Shown: positions 16,801 through 25,091, counted from the first letter of the stretch. The stretch: DNA of 42,387 nucleotides from Sulfolobales archaeon (GCA_026419835.1 JAOAKQ010000004.1:1-42387); one strand, 5' to 3'. Notes: generated by a model from the sequence alone, not told the origin. Program-made: numbers and translations.

Positions 16801-18477
16801 CTCTACGTAGAGCCCGCAGCAACTTTCGGAGGTTCGCTGAGGCCCGTTTCGTGGGGTTGGCTCAACAACTACAACATCTTTCCGGAGACGGAGAACGCTA
16901 CCTTCGTAATCACGGTAGCCAACAGACTTCCGCACAGCGTGGTCGGGGTTTTCGCGGAGCTCTACCTACCGAAGGACTTTAGAGGAAGTAGAGGGGAGAT
17001 CTCAACCACGTACCTAGACGGCCCGCTCAGAAGCTACTCGTCAGCACCTCTCAGCTTCAGAGTCTCCGTAGGTAGGGTCAAGCCGGGTTCCTACAGAGCC
17101 ATCGCTAGACTAGACTACGTAGCTCTCTCCGGAGGACCCGGGGTCAGGTACTTTGAAGAACACGAAGTCGATATTGTCGTCGTGGACGATAGAGAAGCTG
17201 TGGAACTCGTAAGCGCTAGCTGGATCGAGGGTTCTGCGGAACCTGGGACGTACGGAGCTATACTACACGTAGTCGTGAGAAATAGGTTCGTAGACGGTAT
17301 GACTGGAGTGTTCCTAGAACTGCTCCTCCCGAACGGCTTTTCTAGCTCTGTCGATAACTCCAGCACAGCTAGAGTTCCTCCAATATCTCAGCAAGTTCTC
17401 CGGGGCATGATGAGCGCTGGCGCACCCCAGTTGAGCAATCTCGCGCAGCTACTGCAGTCAGCGGCAGCACCCAGATCGCTATTCAATAGAGGGGAGATGA
17501 TCGATTTCTTAGTACCTCTAAATGTTCTAGTGAATGCCACTGGGAGGTATACGGCTAGTGCCGTACTGCACTACGTAGACAGCTGGGGTACTCCGAGAAG
17601 GTGTGAGTTCAGAATACCGCTAACCGTTCTCGGTGGTGTTAGATATATTGAAGCTTACATTGATGGAGGTGTGGTAAGAATATCATCGAAATTTACGAAA
17701 GCGTCTTTGAAGATAAGAAACGTAGGTAGTGGTCCGGCTTACAATGTCTACATAGCGATTCTCCCGTATGCTCAGCTACCCGTTATACTTGCTTCACCTT
17801 CAGTGCGCTACATCGACAGGCTAGACCCTAACCGCGAAGAGCAGATAGTCTTGACTTTAGCGTACAATCCTATGGGGGTTTTTGCTGCGGGCGTGCAATC
17901 CGTTGTTTCGTACGGTACGGTGCCTCTGGTTGTTGGAGTAGTGTACAGAGACGCGGGAGGGAGGTTGAAGATGTTCAATACGTCGATAGTTGCTGTAGTC
18001 GAACCTTTTGTCGACTTAGCGCTGAGGGATGTGAGAGCTACTGTAGTAGCGGATGCACTCCGGGTTTCAGGAATCTTAGTTAACTACGGGTCGGCACCAG
18101 CGTACAGAGTCGGGGCTAGAGCGTGCCTAAGCGATGGAAGGTGCGCTGAGAGCTTCGTAGGTGATGTAGAGTCTGGAGCGCAGAGAGCTTTTAGCGTAAG
18201 TGTGAGTACCACGTCTCCACTAGACGAAATTAAGCTCACTATCTACTACTACAACATATACAATGAGCTGCAGTACGTTGAAACCTCGGTTCCGGTGATG
18301 GTAGCCGCCACCCCAACGCCGACAACAACTCCGATCGAACACCAATTCACTACCGAGAGGTGGGTGGTTGTTGCCGCTGTAGCAGCGTTCTTAGTAGGAG
18401 CAGCGTACTTGCTGTACAAAGTAGTATCCAGCTACAACAGAAAATTGAAAACTATTTCGAAGGTGCCTCCTCCTTGA
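13840..18477 (+). CDS. Giant membrane-anchored surface protein with ten ~120-residue repeats
   Basis: The 1545-residue protein has an N-terminal signal peptide (VLLAVLVVLLSQAHTIALLAA after a KK start) and ends with a Thr/Pro linker (TPTPTTTP), one membrane helix at about 1506-1528 and a short basic tail. Between them are about ten tandem units, each starting with a pattern like VVSAxW...PG and continuing into beta-rich sequence with V.V.N/L. The marker aromatic falls at roughly residues 38, 164, 282, 402, 520, 640, 756, 886, 1006 and 1128, a steady spacing near 120. The region after about 1240 (SLKIRNVGSGPAYNV) resembles CARDB/NEW3-type Ig-like domains. I infer an extracellular rod anchored in the membrane, partner of the overlapping permease gene. 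Ligand unknown. Related archaeal proteins are often labelled S-layer-like, but nothing here proves an S-layer role. Confidence 0.75.
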   Translation: MVKKLEVLLAVLVVLLSQAHTIALLAAGNPLFSIEEVSFRSSVGGDVYPGSASARISIGVRYLGSETAYFITGCLDLPPGFSARYRCSGARGVDGSYVIPADYGEMIYFEYLVDVDKAVTPGVHTIALNISGRVGTSIVSDRLVFDVEVSQYPDLKVELLEAYWSPEAYPGTADAAIFMVFELGEVGIESAQVTLELPEGFYPRTIRRSVGAASRYSTFTLVVPGIDVDRELSAGVYRANVTIEARAVTADRVVYSASTKVQVPIEVGTPPPLKLRIVSSEWRGPRAPSGSKALEYLVVLRLEDPVTISSIVAKLALPDCAESASGSRELIAYLVRPVNYGEVLELVFSGISLACAHTTSADLLLEVLVNRDGSEFWTTLRYRVFMVVHNPSIDARVVSAFWSPGPAYPGSSGLSLVVVIENYDYVSLFDGVVKMVLDTVEPRETTLSGISVESLGRATVVFQGLSVPRSVAPGTYRLKLALNSLARSGRSVYVLSMEFDLPINIGEPPLPRLEIVSYGWVDGGAFSRSIDNALRVIVRNSDPSVLVRGLKATLELPDCFSVGNLGKTFTSSAAIPYGSTITLEYPGVDIACGAGIYRAALLLEVLGEISGSTFWQNLVYDLVVEVEDSALNVAVVDAGWTSGVAYGNATRLVPYVVLVSYTRDSLLYTYVRARVVNARFSEGPSEAAVSVRETVPYGSSFTVRLPTVEVEGVRDSVVLELSVDAVVRYGRTTYNASRELKVSIPVVYEKNLALSWFQAEYGGAPSPLLPTARDVRVVATLTNLRPESLSISRIRVEVPEILRVMGVEGDCLRATLVSGGSCGLGVVLYVREDAEPSTHTIRIGIDYIKQAAGAALYGFENLSIPIVVDSLENYVPEVRVVRTFWGLQQPSPAHPGSRYVPVTVVLQNLGRYDAVGLTVRAQSTSLVPVVAAAECATRLLPGSSCSTALYFDVPGSTEGYVRLEMELEYYVTAFGTHARVLKKHSAQLYVEPAATFGGSLRPVSWGWLNNYNIFPETENATFVITVANRLPHSVVGVFAELYLPKDFRGSRGEISTTYLDGPLRSYSSAPLSFRVSVGRVKPGSYRAIARLDYVALSGGPGVRYFEEHEVDIVVVDDREAVELVSASWIEGSAEPGTYGAILHVVVRNRFVDGMTGVFLELLLPNGFSSSVDNSSTARVPPISQQVLRGMMSAGAPQLSNLAQLLQSAAAPRSLFNRGEMIDFLVPLNVLVNATGRYTASAVLHYVDSWGTPRRCEFRIPLTVLGGVRYIEAYIDGGVVRISSKFTKASLKIRNVGSGPAYNVYIAILPYAQLPVILASPSVRYIDRLDPNREEQIVLTLAYNPMGVFAAGVQSVVSYGTVPLVVGVVYRDAGGRLKMFNTSIVAVVEPFVDLALRDVRATVVADALRVSGILVNYGSAPAYRVGARACLSDGRCAESFVGDVESGAQRAFSVSVSTTSPLDEIKLTIYYYNIYNELQYVETSVPVMVAATPTPTTTPIEHQFTTERWVVVAAVAAFLVGAAYLLYKVVSSYNRKLKTISKVPPP

Positions 18478-19697
18478 ACGCGCTCCAGTTTCTACTAGAC
18501 TCTTTCACTATGTCAATTAAGGTACTGAGCGAGAGAAAGCTTAGGTCGGCGCTAACCGTAGCCGGAATCGCGGTCGGTCCGCTAATGATGATCATGATGG
18601 GCTCCGTTGTTAGCGGGTACAGCAACTATGTTTTAAGAGAACTGCAGTCGCTCGGTCAAAACGTAGTCGTAGTTTTTCCTTCCAGCGGGTACGACCTATC
18701 GGAACGGGACCTAGAGTTCGTAAGGTCCATTGAATACGTAGATTCGGCAGAACCTTTCTATACGCTACAAGGTATCGCCAGGAGGTGTGGGTCCGACATC
18801 TCCGTGTACGTCTACGCAATAAATCCCTCAGTAATATTCAAAGCGATGGGGAACTTGAAGATTAGAAAAGGTAGTGTACCGCTAGAGAACGACCTCATTA
18901 GCGCTGTAGTTGGACACAAAGTATCCGTAGTCGATGAAAAGCAGTGTCTAGATTCTGGTGATGTGTTCTCGCTATACATCGCTGAAATAGAGGGAGGGAA
19001 AGTAAAGAACGTGAAAAGTATAAACTTCGTCGTATCAGCCCTACTAGAAGAATATGGAGGTGCCTTCCTCCTCAGCCCAGACCAGATGGTTATAGTGAAC
19101 ACAGAATCCGGTAGGACCATGCTCGGAGCTAAGGAGTGGTCCGGGATATTCGTAGTCTTAAAGAGCTCTGAGTACGTGAGGAACTTCCTCAGAGAGATGA
19201 GGAGGTCCTATGGAGGAAACGTAGAGCTGGTGTCGTTTGCTGCCATAGCGGACGCGGTATCGAGTATTGCCGCAGCCGTTTCCTTCATTAACTACGTGAC
19301 GTCTCTCTCCGCGTTCGCTGTCGCAGTTGCGGGGGTTTCAGCCACGATGATAACGTCCGTTATCGAGAGAACTAGGGAGATCGGCGTAATGAAGGCTGTG
19401 GGATTTACGAATAGGCAGGTGATATGTATGGTGATGTCCGAATCCCTAGTCATGTCTCTAATAGGAGCAACTGCTGGAATAACGCTCGGAGTAGTAGGCG
19501 CGTACCTGCTTTCAAACGTAGGTATGACTATAAGAGCTGGAACCGCCGGTCTAGTACTTACCGCTAGACCGGAGATAGCTCTCGACCGTATTCTAACGAC
19601 CGCTAGTTTAACTATATCAGTTGGTTTAATCGGGGGCCTCTTCCCGGCCTACCTAGCGGCTAGGATACCTCCAGCTGTAGCTCTAAGGTATGAGTAG
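18474..19697 (+). CDS. MacB/FtsX-type ABC transporter permease
   Basis: This is a MacB/FtsX-family permease of about 407 residues. An N-terminal amphipathic stretch and first membrane helix (SERKLRSALTVAGIAVG...) are followed by a roughly 200-residue extracytoplasmic domain. Three C-terminal helices follow, containing the family signature RTREIGVMKAVGFTNRQV and ending GGLFPAYLAARIPPAVALRYE. The open frame extends upstream to 18360, but I chose the TTG that overlaps the preceding stop (TTGA), since MNALQFLLDSFTMSIK matches typical permease N-termini. An ATG at 18510 is a second option. These permeases act with a LolD/MacB-type ATPase, which is not found nearby. Direct overlap with the repeat protein suggests the two form one envelope complex. 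Confidence 0.82.
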   Translation: MNALQFLLDSFTMSIKVLSERKLRSALTVAGIAVGPLMMIMMGSVVSGYSNYVLRELQSLGQNVVVVFPSSGYDLSERDLEFVRSIEYVDSAEPFYTLQGIARRCGSDISVYVYAINPSVIFKAMGNLKIRKGSVPLENDLISAVVGHKVSVVDEKQCLDSGDVFSLYIAEIEGGKVKNVKSINFVVSALLEEYGGAFLLSPDQMVIVNTESGRTMLGAKEWSGIFVVLKSSEYVRNFLREMRRSYGGNVELVSFAAIADAVSSIAAAVSFINYVTSLSAFAVAVAGVSATMITSVIERTREIGVMKAVGFTNRQVICMVMSESLVMSLIGATAGITLGVVGAYLLSNVGMTIRAGTAGLVLTARPEIALDRILTTASLTISVGLIGGLFPAYLAARIPPAVALRYE

Positions 19698-19705
19698 GTG
19701 TTAGA

Positions 19706-20455
19706 ATGTCTCTAATTAAGGAGATATCCTCAGAGATAAATAAAGTTATCACTGAACTTAGAAAGGTGCTTGCTGCGGAGAGCTTAGACATCCTAATAGC
19801 TCAATCTGAAATTAGAGAAGTAGGTGGGAGGAAGGTAGTAGTTAAGAAGTTCACTAGTGAGATAGGCTTGCTAAAGTGGCTTCCTCCGGCAATATTTCTT
19901 AGAGCTAGCTACCCATTCGCAATAGCGCCGAGAGAGAGGTTTAAACGCGAGACCAAGTTTATGGAATTTGGCGAGTGGAGCGGGTTTAGAGTTCCGAGAA
20001 TTCTAAGTACTGATGAGGTTGAGCTAGTAGTCGTTCGAGAATACGTAGAGGGGGAGGTAGTTAGATGCGATAGAGTAGCTGATGTGCGCACACTTGGAAA
20101 AGTTCTAGCTGAAGTACATAGTCGAGGCTTTAGCTTGGGTGATGTAAAACCAACTAACTTCTTGATCAGTGGTAGCGTACCGTACGTTATAGATGCCGAG
20201 CAGTCAACTCGATTTAGAGAAGATATGGGCAGCTGGGACCTCGTCGTAGTGGCTTTCTTCATATCTCTCGCTAGCTACGTGGGTACCGAGAAATTTAGAG
20301 ATCTCTTCGGCGAGTTCTCGGAATCCTACCTTAAGTCCGGTGGTTCGAGAGAATCGTACTGCGGTATAATCTCACCGAAAAATGCTGTAATGCTGACCTT
20401 CATGCCTCTACCCAACGTCTTAGCGCTGTCTGATGTAAAGAAAGCCTACTGCTAG
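19706..20455 (+). CDS. Protein kinase-like (RIO/Bud32/LPS-kinase-like) protein
   Basis: This 249-residue protein has a minimal protein-kinase layout. A candidate ATP lysine lies in VVVKKF, a hinge-like stretch in LVVVREYVEGEV, and the catalytic loop is HSRGFSLGDVKPTNFLI (D for phosphotransfer, N for metal). The metal aspartate lies in VIDAEQS in place of DFG. There is no obvious glycine-rich loop, as in RIO, Bud32 and LPS kinases. It follows the permease by 8 nt, so it may be co-transcribed with the envelope pair. Small-molecule or sugar phosphorylation is as plausible as protein phosphorylation. It is not the Kae1 partner Bud32 with any certainty, because the usual C-terminal features are not recognisable. 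Confidence 0.6.
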   Translation: MSLIKEISSEINKVITELRKVLAAESLDILIAQSEIREVGGRKVVVKKFTSEIGLLKWLPPAIFLRASYPFAIAPRERFKRETKFMEFGEWSGFRVPRILSTDEVELVVVREYVEGEVVRCDRVADVRTLGKVLAEVHSRGFSLGDVKPTNFLISGSVPYVIDAEQSTRFREDMGSWDLVVVAFFISLASYVGTEKFRDLFGEFSESYLKSGGSRESYCGIISPKNAVMLTFMPLPNVLALSDVKKAYC

Positions 20456-20486
20456 CGTGTAATAGGTCGTAGCTTAGTTCGGTCAG

Positions 20487-20495
20487 CTATTTATC
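20487..20495 (+). promoter_or_regulatory. TATA-like promoter of nadE
   Basis: CTATTTATC lies about 35 nt before the GTG start of nadE in a 70-bp intergenic gap. The predicted transcript start near 20517-20520 would give a leader of only a few bases, consistent with leaderless translation. Confidence 0.5.
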
Positions 20496-20525
20496 GCTAT
20501 TCAGCCACATATCCTGGGCTGATCC

Positions 20526-21338
20526 GTGAGGTACGAAGTTCCCAGCTACCTGAGAATTGATGAAGCTAAAACAGCTAAAGCTATCATAGACTTCATTAGA
20601 AATTACGTGAGCGATGCTGGGGCCTCGGGAGTCGTTCTAGGTTTAAGCGGGGGAACGGATTCCTCGGTACTCGCAGCACTCGCTGTAGAAGCTCTCAGTG
20701 CGGATAGAGTCGCAGTTCTATTCATGTACGATAAGGAGAGCTCACTTAGCAGTGAGCGCGATGCTGAACTACTAGCTAGCTTACTAAATCTGAAGCTCCT
20801 AAAGCTCGACCTAACAACGGGTGTTGAGTTTGTTTTAAAACTACTCGGAGACTCCTACGAGGTAGCTCCGAGAGTAGCTAAAGGCAATGTTAAAGCTAGG
20901 CTTAGAATGGTGGTTCTCTACTACCTAGCCAATAAGACGAACTCACTAGTTCTAGGCTCGTCGGATAGGTCCGAGTGGTTGATCGGGTATTTTACTAAGT
21001 GGGGTGATGGAGCTGCAGACCTCTACCCCCTCATAAACCTATACAAAACCCAGGTTAGACTACTTGGTGACTACCTAGGATTGCCGGAGCGCATATGCTG
21101 GAAGCCTTCATCTCCAGATCTATGGCCTGGGCACAGAGCTGTGGATGAGCTCGGAGTTGAATACGATGTTATAGACTCGGTGCTCCACCTATACGTAGAT
21201 AGAGGACTTGGAGCTGAAGAAGTATCTAAGATCGCTAGAGTAGACCTGAATACTGTGAAGAATATAATCTCTAGAATACCGGCTAGCGAACATAAGAGAA
21301 GGTTTACTGCCGGTCCTCAACCGGTTCCAAAGCTGTGA
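20526..21338 (+). CDS. nadE: NadE, ammonia-dependent NAD+ synthetase
   Basis: NadE amidates nicotinate adenine dinucleotide to NAD+ with ATP. The 270-residue length and absence of a nitrilase domain indicate the ammonia-using form. It has the PP-loop VLGLSGGTDSSVLAALA (about 38-54), LGSSDRSEWLIGYFTKWGDGAADLYPL with the substrate-binding aspartates, and YKTQVRLLGDYLGLPE. The C-terminal AGPQPVPKL end resembles other archaeal NadE proteins. GTG start with a TATA-like box upstream. An MFS transporter follows after 16 nt, suggesting co-transcription. Confidence 0.92.
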   Translation: MRYEVPSYLRIDEAKTAKAIIDFIRNYVSDAGASGVVLGLSGGTDSSVLAALAVEALSADRVAVLFMYDKESSLSSERDAELLASLLNLKLLKLDLTTGVEFVLKLLGDSYEVAPRVAKGNVKARLRMVVLYYLANKTNSLVLGSSDRSEWLIGYFTKWGDGAADLYPLINLYKTQVRLLGDYLGLPERICWKPSSPDLWPGHRAVDELGVEYDVIDSVLHLYVDRGLGAEEVSKIARVDLNTVKNIISRIPASEHKRRFTAGPQPVPKL

Positions 21339-21354
21339 GCTGCTGTGTTCCACT

Positions 21355-22521
21355 ATGTGGAGAGTTTTCTACTCCATAGCCGCTACCGTAAATACGGTTA
21401 CATGGGGCATCTACTTTTCGTTTACTCGGAGATACATTGGAGTTGAGCTGGAGGGGGGCATTAAGTCCATACTCCTAATAACTGGTTTAGAGTGGCTGTA
21501 CGCTTTCTCAGCTCTAGCCTCTAGTAGGGTTACTAAGTTCATTAGTAGAAGAAGCGGCATTCTACTGGGTTCTCTAGGCTCAATACCGCTGCTGGTTTCG
21601 ATATTCATAAGGGATCCGACGGGTCTCGCGGCTGTACTTAGTCTAACGTCGCTAACGTGGTACTTGACATGGCCTCTGGTCATGTCTACAGTGTTTTCGG
21701 GTGCTGAAGGTAGGTTTGGAAGAGCTTACAGCTTCTTCACAATAGGTATGGGGTTCGGATTTAGCGTAGGTTCTCTCGTAATGGGACTACTCTACTACGC
21801 TGGAGGAGCTTCACTGGTCTTCGCAGCTTGCTCTATTCTCTACACATCGTCATACATAATCTTCTTCGTCTTCTACCCGAATTCTCGTGAAGTGCTTGGT
21901 GAAGAGAGCGGTGGGTCGGCATTGCTAACCGTTCGCAGTCTAGTACCAGCTATCGTAGCCTACGCTCTCCTAGTTTTCTGTAGAGAAGCATACTACTCGG
22001 TAGCTCCGGTTATACTCAGTGGAGAAATAGCGAAAATACTGCCAGATATCTCGGAGAGGTCTCAGTACGTTGCTTTCGGTATTCTGTACGGAGGCCTCAC
22101 GTCTTTTCTATCGGTGCCCACGAGAATCCTAGTCGGATATTTAGTCGATAGGTACGACCCTAGGTCAGTACTGCTAGCTTCCTTTATTCTCTACGTATCT
22201 AACTACTGGCTATTTATCTCACTAGGAGGGTTAGCTACTATAGTGATATGGCAACTCCCGCTATACCCAGTCGCAGATACTTCAATAAACGTACTGCTAG
22301 CTAAGAGCTCTACCAGAGACGGCAGAACTCAAGCTCTAGGCGTTGGCCTGGCTTTCAGTGCTATTGGAGGTTTAGGAGTGCTACCACTCACCGCGTACCC
22401 GGACTTAGACCCAGTATCTGTAGGTGTAGTGATAACTTCAGTAGCTGCGCTTGGAGTAGCTATTCTAGTGGGTGCTGTAAGTTACGGCATGAGACCTCGT
22501 AGAGCTGCACCCATCACCTAG
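21355..22521 (+). CDS. Major facilitator superfamily (MFS) transporter
   Basis: This is a hydrophobic 388-residue protein with about 11-12 predicted membrane helices and an MFS architecture. The loop between helices 2 and 3 is SSRVTKFISRRSG, a version of the MFS motif A region. A second, similar loop LVGYLVDRYDPRS lies at the start of the C-terminal half. Charged loops and the central cytoplasmic loop (NSREVLGEESGG) separate two six-helix halves. The substrate is unknown; position between nadE and a folate-related gene hints at a cofactor precursor, which is inference only. ATG start 16 nt after nadE. Confidence 0.8.
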   Translation: MWRVFYSIAATVNTVTWGIYFSFTRRYIGVELEGGIKSILLITGLEWLYAFSALASSRVTKFISRRSGILLGSLGSIPLLVSIFIRDPTGLAAVLSLTSLTWYLTWPLVMSTVFSGAEGRFGRAYSFFTIGMGFGFSVGSLVMGLLYYAGGASLVFAACSILYTSSYIIFFVFYPNSREVLGEESGGSALLTVRSLVPAIVAYALLVFCREAYYSVAPVILSGEIAKILPDISERSQYVAFGILYGGLTSFLSVPTRILVGYLVDRYDPRSVLLASFILYVSNYWLFISLGGLATIVIWQLPLYPVADTSINVLLAKSSTRDGRTQALGVGLAFSAIGGLGVLPLTAYPDLDPVSVGVVITSVAALGVAILVGAVSYGMRPRRAAPIT

Positions 22522-22564
22522 AGTACGGGCACACTTCTCAACACTCTAGTCAGGAGATTTTAGG

Positions 22565-23341
22565 TTGGCTCTCCACACTCTCAGTGGAGTCCGCGCTGTG
22601 AGTGAAGAAGTTAGTAGGGAGAAGCTGAGGTACACGGTATGGAGGTTGATGGAGGAGAGAAACATAGCTGCGTTTCCCAGACCTGTATACGGGAGAATAC
22701 CGAATTTCATTGGAGCTGAGACCGCCGCAGCTAGACTAGCTAGCTCCGACCTATTTAAGAAAGCGGGAGTAGTTAAAGTAAATCCAGACGCTCCTCAGAG
22801 AAAAGTTAGAGAGCTAGTGCTTAAAGCCGGTAAGCTGCTGGTAGTGCCCACTCCTAGGATATCGGAGGGCTTCCTCCTGATCGACCCTAGGCGAGTGCCT
22901 AGCTGGCTACATGGAGAAGCCTCTACGATACCCGGCTCGTTCAGGTACGGCACTAGGGTGGACCCCGAGGAAATACCCGAGGTAGACCTGGTAGTAGCCG
23001 GCTCGGTTGTTGTTAGCGTATTCGGGGAGAGGTTGGGTAAGGGTGAGGGCTACTCCGAGATTGAGTACGGAATTTTATTTGAGTACGGGAAGCTATCAGA
23101 GGAGGTCCCCATAATCACGACCGTACACGACGTTCAGGTAGTTGAGTTCAGGATCCCTCTTGAACCTTGGGACGTAACTGTGGACTTCGTATTTACTCCT
23201 ACGAGAACCATAAGGTGCGAGAGTGGGAGGAAGAGGCCTAGAGGAATTCTATGGGACTACCTAGATACCGAGAAGATAGAGGCAATACCCACTCTCAAAG
23301 CACTAGCAGAGAAGAAGAGGGTGGACCTAGCGCGCAGGTAG
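22565..23341 (+). CDS. 5-formyltetrahydrofolate cyclo-ligase family protein
   Basis: Members of this family convert 5-formyl-THF to 5,10-methenyl-THF with ATP, or act on related pterins. The 258-residue protein shows EKLRYTVWRLMEERNIAAFPRPVYGRIPNF at the N-terminus (a basic ATP-contacting region), a LLVVPTPRI strand, then VVAGSVVVSVFGERLGKGEGYSEIEYGIL, the diagnostic GxGxGYxD-like loop, here with GYSEIE. TTG start supported by an AGGAGA site 8 nt upstream; an internal GTG (22598) is possible. Purine formylation in this genome is formate-dependent, so the protein more likely salvages a modified archaeal pterin or folate for other C1 reactions. Confidence 0.78.
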   Translation: MALHTLSGVRAVSEEVSREKLRYTVWRLMEERNIAAFPRPVYGRIPNFIGAETAAARLASSDLFKKAGVVKVNPDAPQRKVRELVLKAGKLLVVPTPRISEGFLLIDPRRVPSWLHGEASTIPGSFRYGTRVDPEEIPEVDLVVAGSVVVSVFGERLGKGEGYSEIEYGILFEYGKLSEEVPIITTVHDVQVVEFRIPLEPWDVTVDFVFTPTRTIRCESGRKRPRGILWDYLDTEKIEAIPTLKALAEKKRVDLARR

Positions 23342-23382
23342 AGCTAGCTACACCAATAGCTGCGAACCGCTTGAGCTTGAGT

Positions 23383-23419
23383 GAGCCTACTCTAAACAAC
23401 TTAGAGTAGTAGTAGGCTC
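23383..23419. terminator. Bidirectional hairpin terminator between convergent genes
   Basis: GAGCCTACT (23383-23391) is complementary to AGTAGGCTC (23411-23419). Nested within, CTACTCTAA pairs perfectly with TTAGAGTAG around an ACAAC loop. The structure spans the gap between the cyclo-ligase gene and the convergent permease gene, and includes the permease stop codon. A role in terminating both transcripts is inferred from position. Confidence 0.5.
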
Positions 23420-24903
23420 CAAGTAGAGGCTAGTACTAGCTGTGCTACTACGATCGGTAGCGATATCTTCATCCACCTCGCCCAGCTGATCTTCACTCTA
23501 CGCCTTCTCTCGAGTATGGATACGGCGACGATGTTCGCTGTAGACCCTACCGGAGTTAGGTTACCGCCTAGAACGCCCCCGAAGAGAATAGACCAGAACA
23601 GCTCTCTAAAACCCGCAATTCTCACGATTAGCTCTATAGCCGGTACGAGGGCCACTACTAGAGATAGGTTGTCGAGGAAAGCGCTCAGAACCGCTGAAGC
23701 AACCATTAGCATGTCGAATAAGGAGAGAGCGCTCGGGTTTATTAGCTGAGAGATGCTTACGATACTGTAGGCTATCTTCACCATGGCGCCACTCCAAGTT
23801 AAGCTGTAGCCGAGCATGAAGAGAAACATGAAGAAGGCGATCGATGGCCACTCAACACCCTTCGCCAACACTTCCCCGAGCTCCGGGACCTCCATAACTG
23901 GGAGTGTGAGCGCGACGAAGAGACATGGTACTAGAGCTAGTAGGGAGTTAGGATCTATGTAGAAGCCGGAGAGGAATGTAAGAAGTTCAGCAATTAGTGG
24001 CGTGATCGAGACGGTGACTAGAAACGCTAGGAGGAGAGCTACTCCGTAAGTCCTAGCCCTCCTTTCTCTAGGTTCGATATCTACGAGCTTAGTTGTGATG
24101 AAGGCTTCCAGCATCTCGGACCTAGATGCGGTAGCTAGCGCAAGTTCCCTAACGTACCTCGCTCTAATAAGAGAGAATAGAAGTACGGTAGCTAGAAAGC
24201 AAAGTGCTGATAGAGGTAGAGCTGACAATATGAAGTCCCTGGGGGTGAAGCCCGTGGTGAAGGCTATGTAGACCCCTATAGGGTTTCCAACTGGAAGTGC
24301 TAGACTGCCTACGTTAGTAGTTAGTACAACCAGGATAGCTAGCTCCTCCGGGTCTACTTTAAGTAGTCTACTAAGTTCGAGAACTACCATAATAACGTAC
24401 ACTATGCTAGTGACCTCGTCTACGACCATCGCCGCGAACCAAGCTAGTGCTGAAAGCAGCGCTAGGAGAGGTAGCGGCCTCCCCCTACTGAATTTCACTA
24501 TGTGAGCTGCGAGGTACGTGAACACTCCGATTTTTCTTAAGATAGTGGCGAAGCTCATAGAACCTACTAGAAAGACTATTAGAGCCCAGTCCACACTTCC
24601 CACGAGTTTCTGAGGTGGGGCAACACCTAGGAACACTACCGCCGATACGGCTAGAATAGCTAGGAAGTGCCTGTACCTCATGTCTAGAGCTGTTAGCGTA
24701 ATTAGGAGTAGGAACAGACCGAGCGATACCGCGCCCTCGTATACGGCTGAAGGAGATTCAATACTCACACCACCCCTACTAGATTCCCAAGTCCTCCTGA
24801 GCTCACCACCAATACCGGTGCTCGGTATGCTTACAGACATCACTGCTAGGGTCGATAGTGCGAAGCAGGATACTAGAATTAGAGATATCTTCGCGGTCTT
24901 CAA
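23401..24903 (-). CDS. ArsB/NhaD-superfamily ion permease
   Basis: This 500-residue integral membrane protein belongs to the ion transporter superfamily that includes ArsB, NhaD, CitM and the SLC13/DASS carriers. Typical paired hairpin motifs are visible: VVDEVTSIVYVIMV then LTTNVGSLALPVGNPIGVYIAF in the first half, and SAFLDNLSLVVALVP then GGVLGGNLTPVGSTANIVAVS in the second. About 12 membrane helices are likely, including an N-terminal signal-like helix. Arsenite, Na+/H+ exchange or dicarboxylate cannot be told apart by sequence alone, and no ars genes are adjacent. TTG start backed by a GGTGAGG site 5 nt upstream. Confidence 0.83.
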   Translation of the reverse strand: MKTAKISLILVSCFALSTLAVMSVSIPSTGIGGELRRTWESSRGGVSIESPSAVYEGAVSLGLFLLLITLTALDMRYRHFLAILAVSAVVFLGVAPPQKLVGSVDWALIVFLVGSMSFATILRKIGVFTYLAAHIVKFSRGRPLPLLALLSALAWFAAMVVDEVTSIVYVIMVVLELSRLLKVDPEELAILVVLTTNVGSLALPVGNPIGVYIAFTTGFTPRDFILSALPLSALCFLATVLLFSLIRARYVRELALATASRSEMLEAFITTKLVDIEPRERRARTYGVALLLAFLVTVSITPLIAELLTFLSGFYIDPNSLLALVPCLFVALTLPVMEVPELGEVLAKGVEWPSIAFFMFLFMLGYSLTWSGAMVKIAYSIVSISQLINPSALSLFDMLMVASAVLSAFLDNLSLVVALVPAIELIVRIAGFRELFWSILFGGVLGGNLTPVGSTANIVAVSILERRRRVKISWARWMKISLPIVVAQLVLASTWSLLLL

Positions 24904-25055
24904 GTTCCCTCACCACATCCGCACTCTGCCACTCTAGCTACAAGTAGGCGCACTCCCATAGAGCGGCGTCCTTTCAGTGAGTCTACTCTATCGTAAATAA
25001 GTTTTCACCTCCTTGGTAAGACCTAGGCCTACGTTCCCCGGCGAAGAAGCTCTGC

Positions 25056-25066
25056 GCAAATAATAG
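25056..25066 (+). promoter_or_regulatory. TATA-like promoter of the mbf1-hflX pair
   Basis: GCAAATAATAG is positioned about 26-30 nt ahead of the GTG start of the MBF1 gene, giving a nearly leaderless transcript. The remaining gap back to 24904 shows no gene. Confidence 0.45.
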
Positions 25067-25091
25067 AGCCGCTTACTAAGATGTCTTAGAG

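Noticed and set aside
18360-18473. Extended N-terminus of the permease
   Set aside because: The extra 38 residues (Cys/Ser-rich) overlap the coding C-terminus of the repeat protein and do not resemble a permease N-terminus. The TTG at 18474 fits better.
23401-24903. Specific arsenite pump assignment
   Set aside because: The superfamily motifs fit several substrates and there is no arsR, arsA or arsC neighbour, so only the superfamily is stated.
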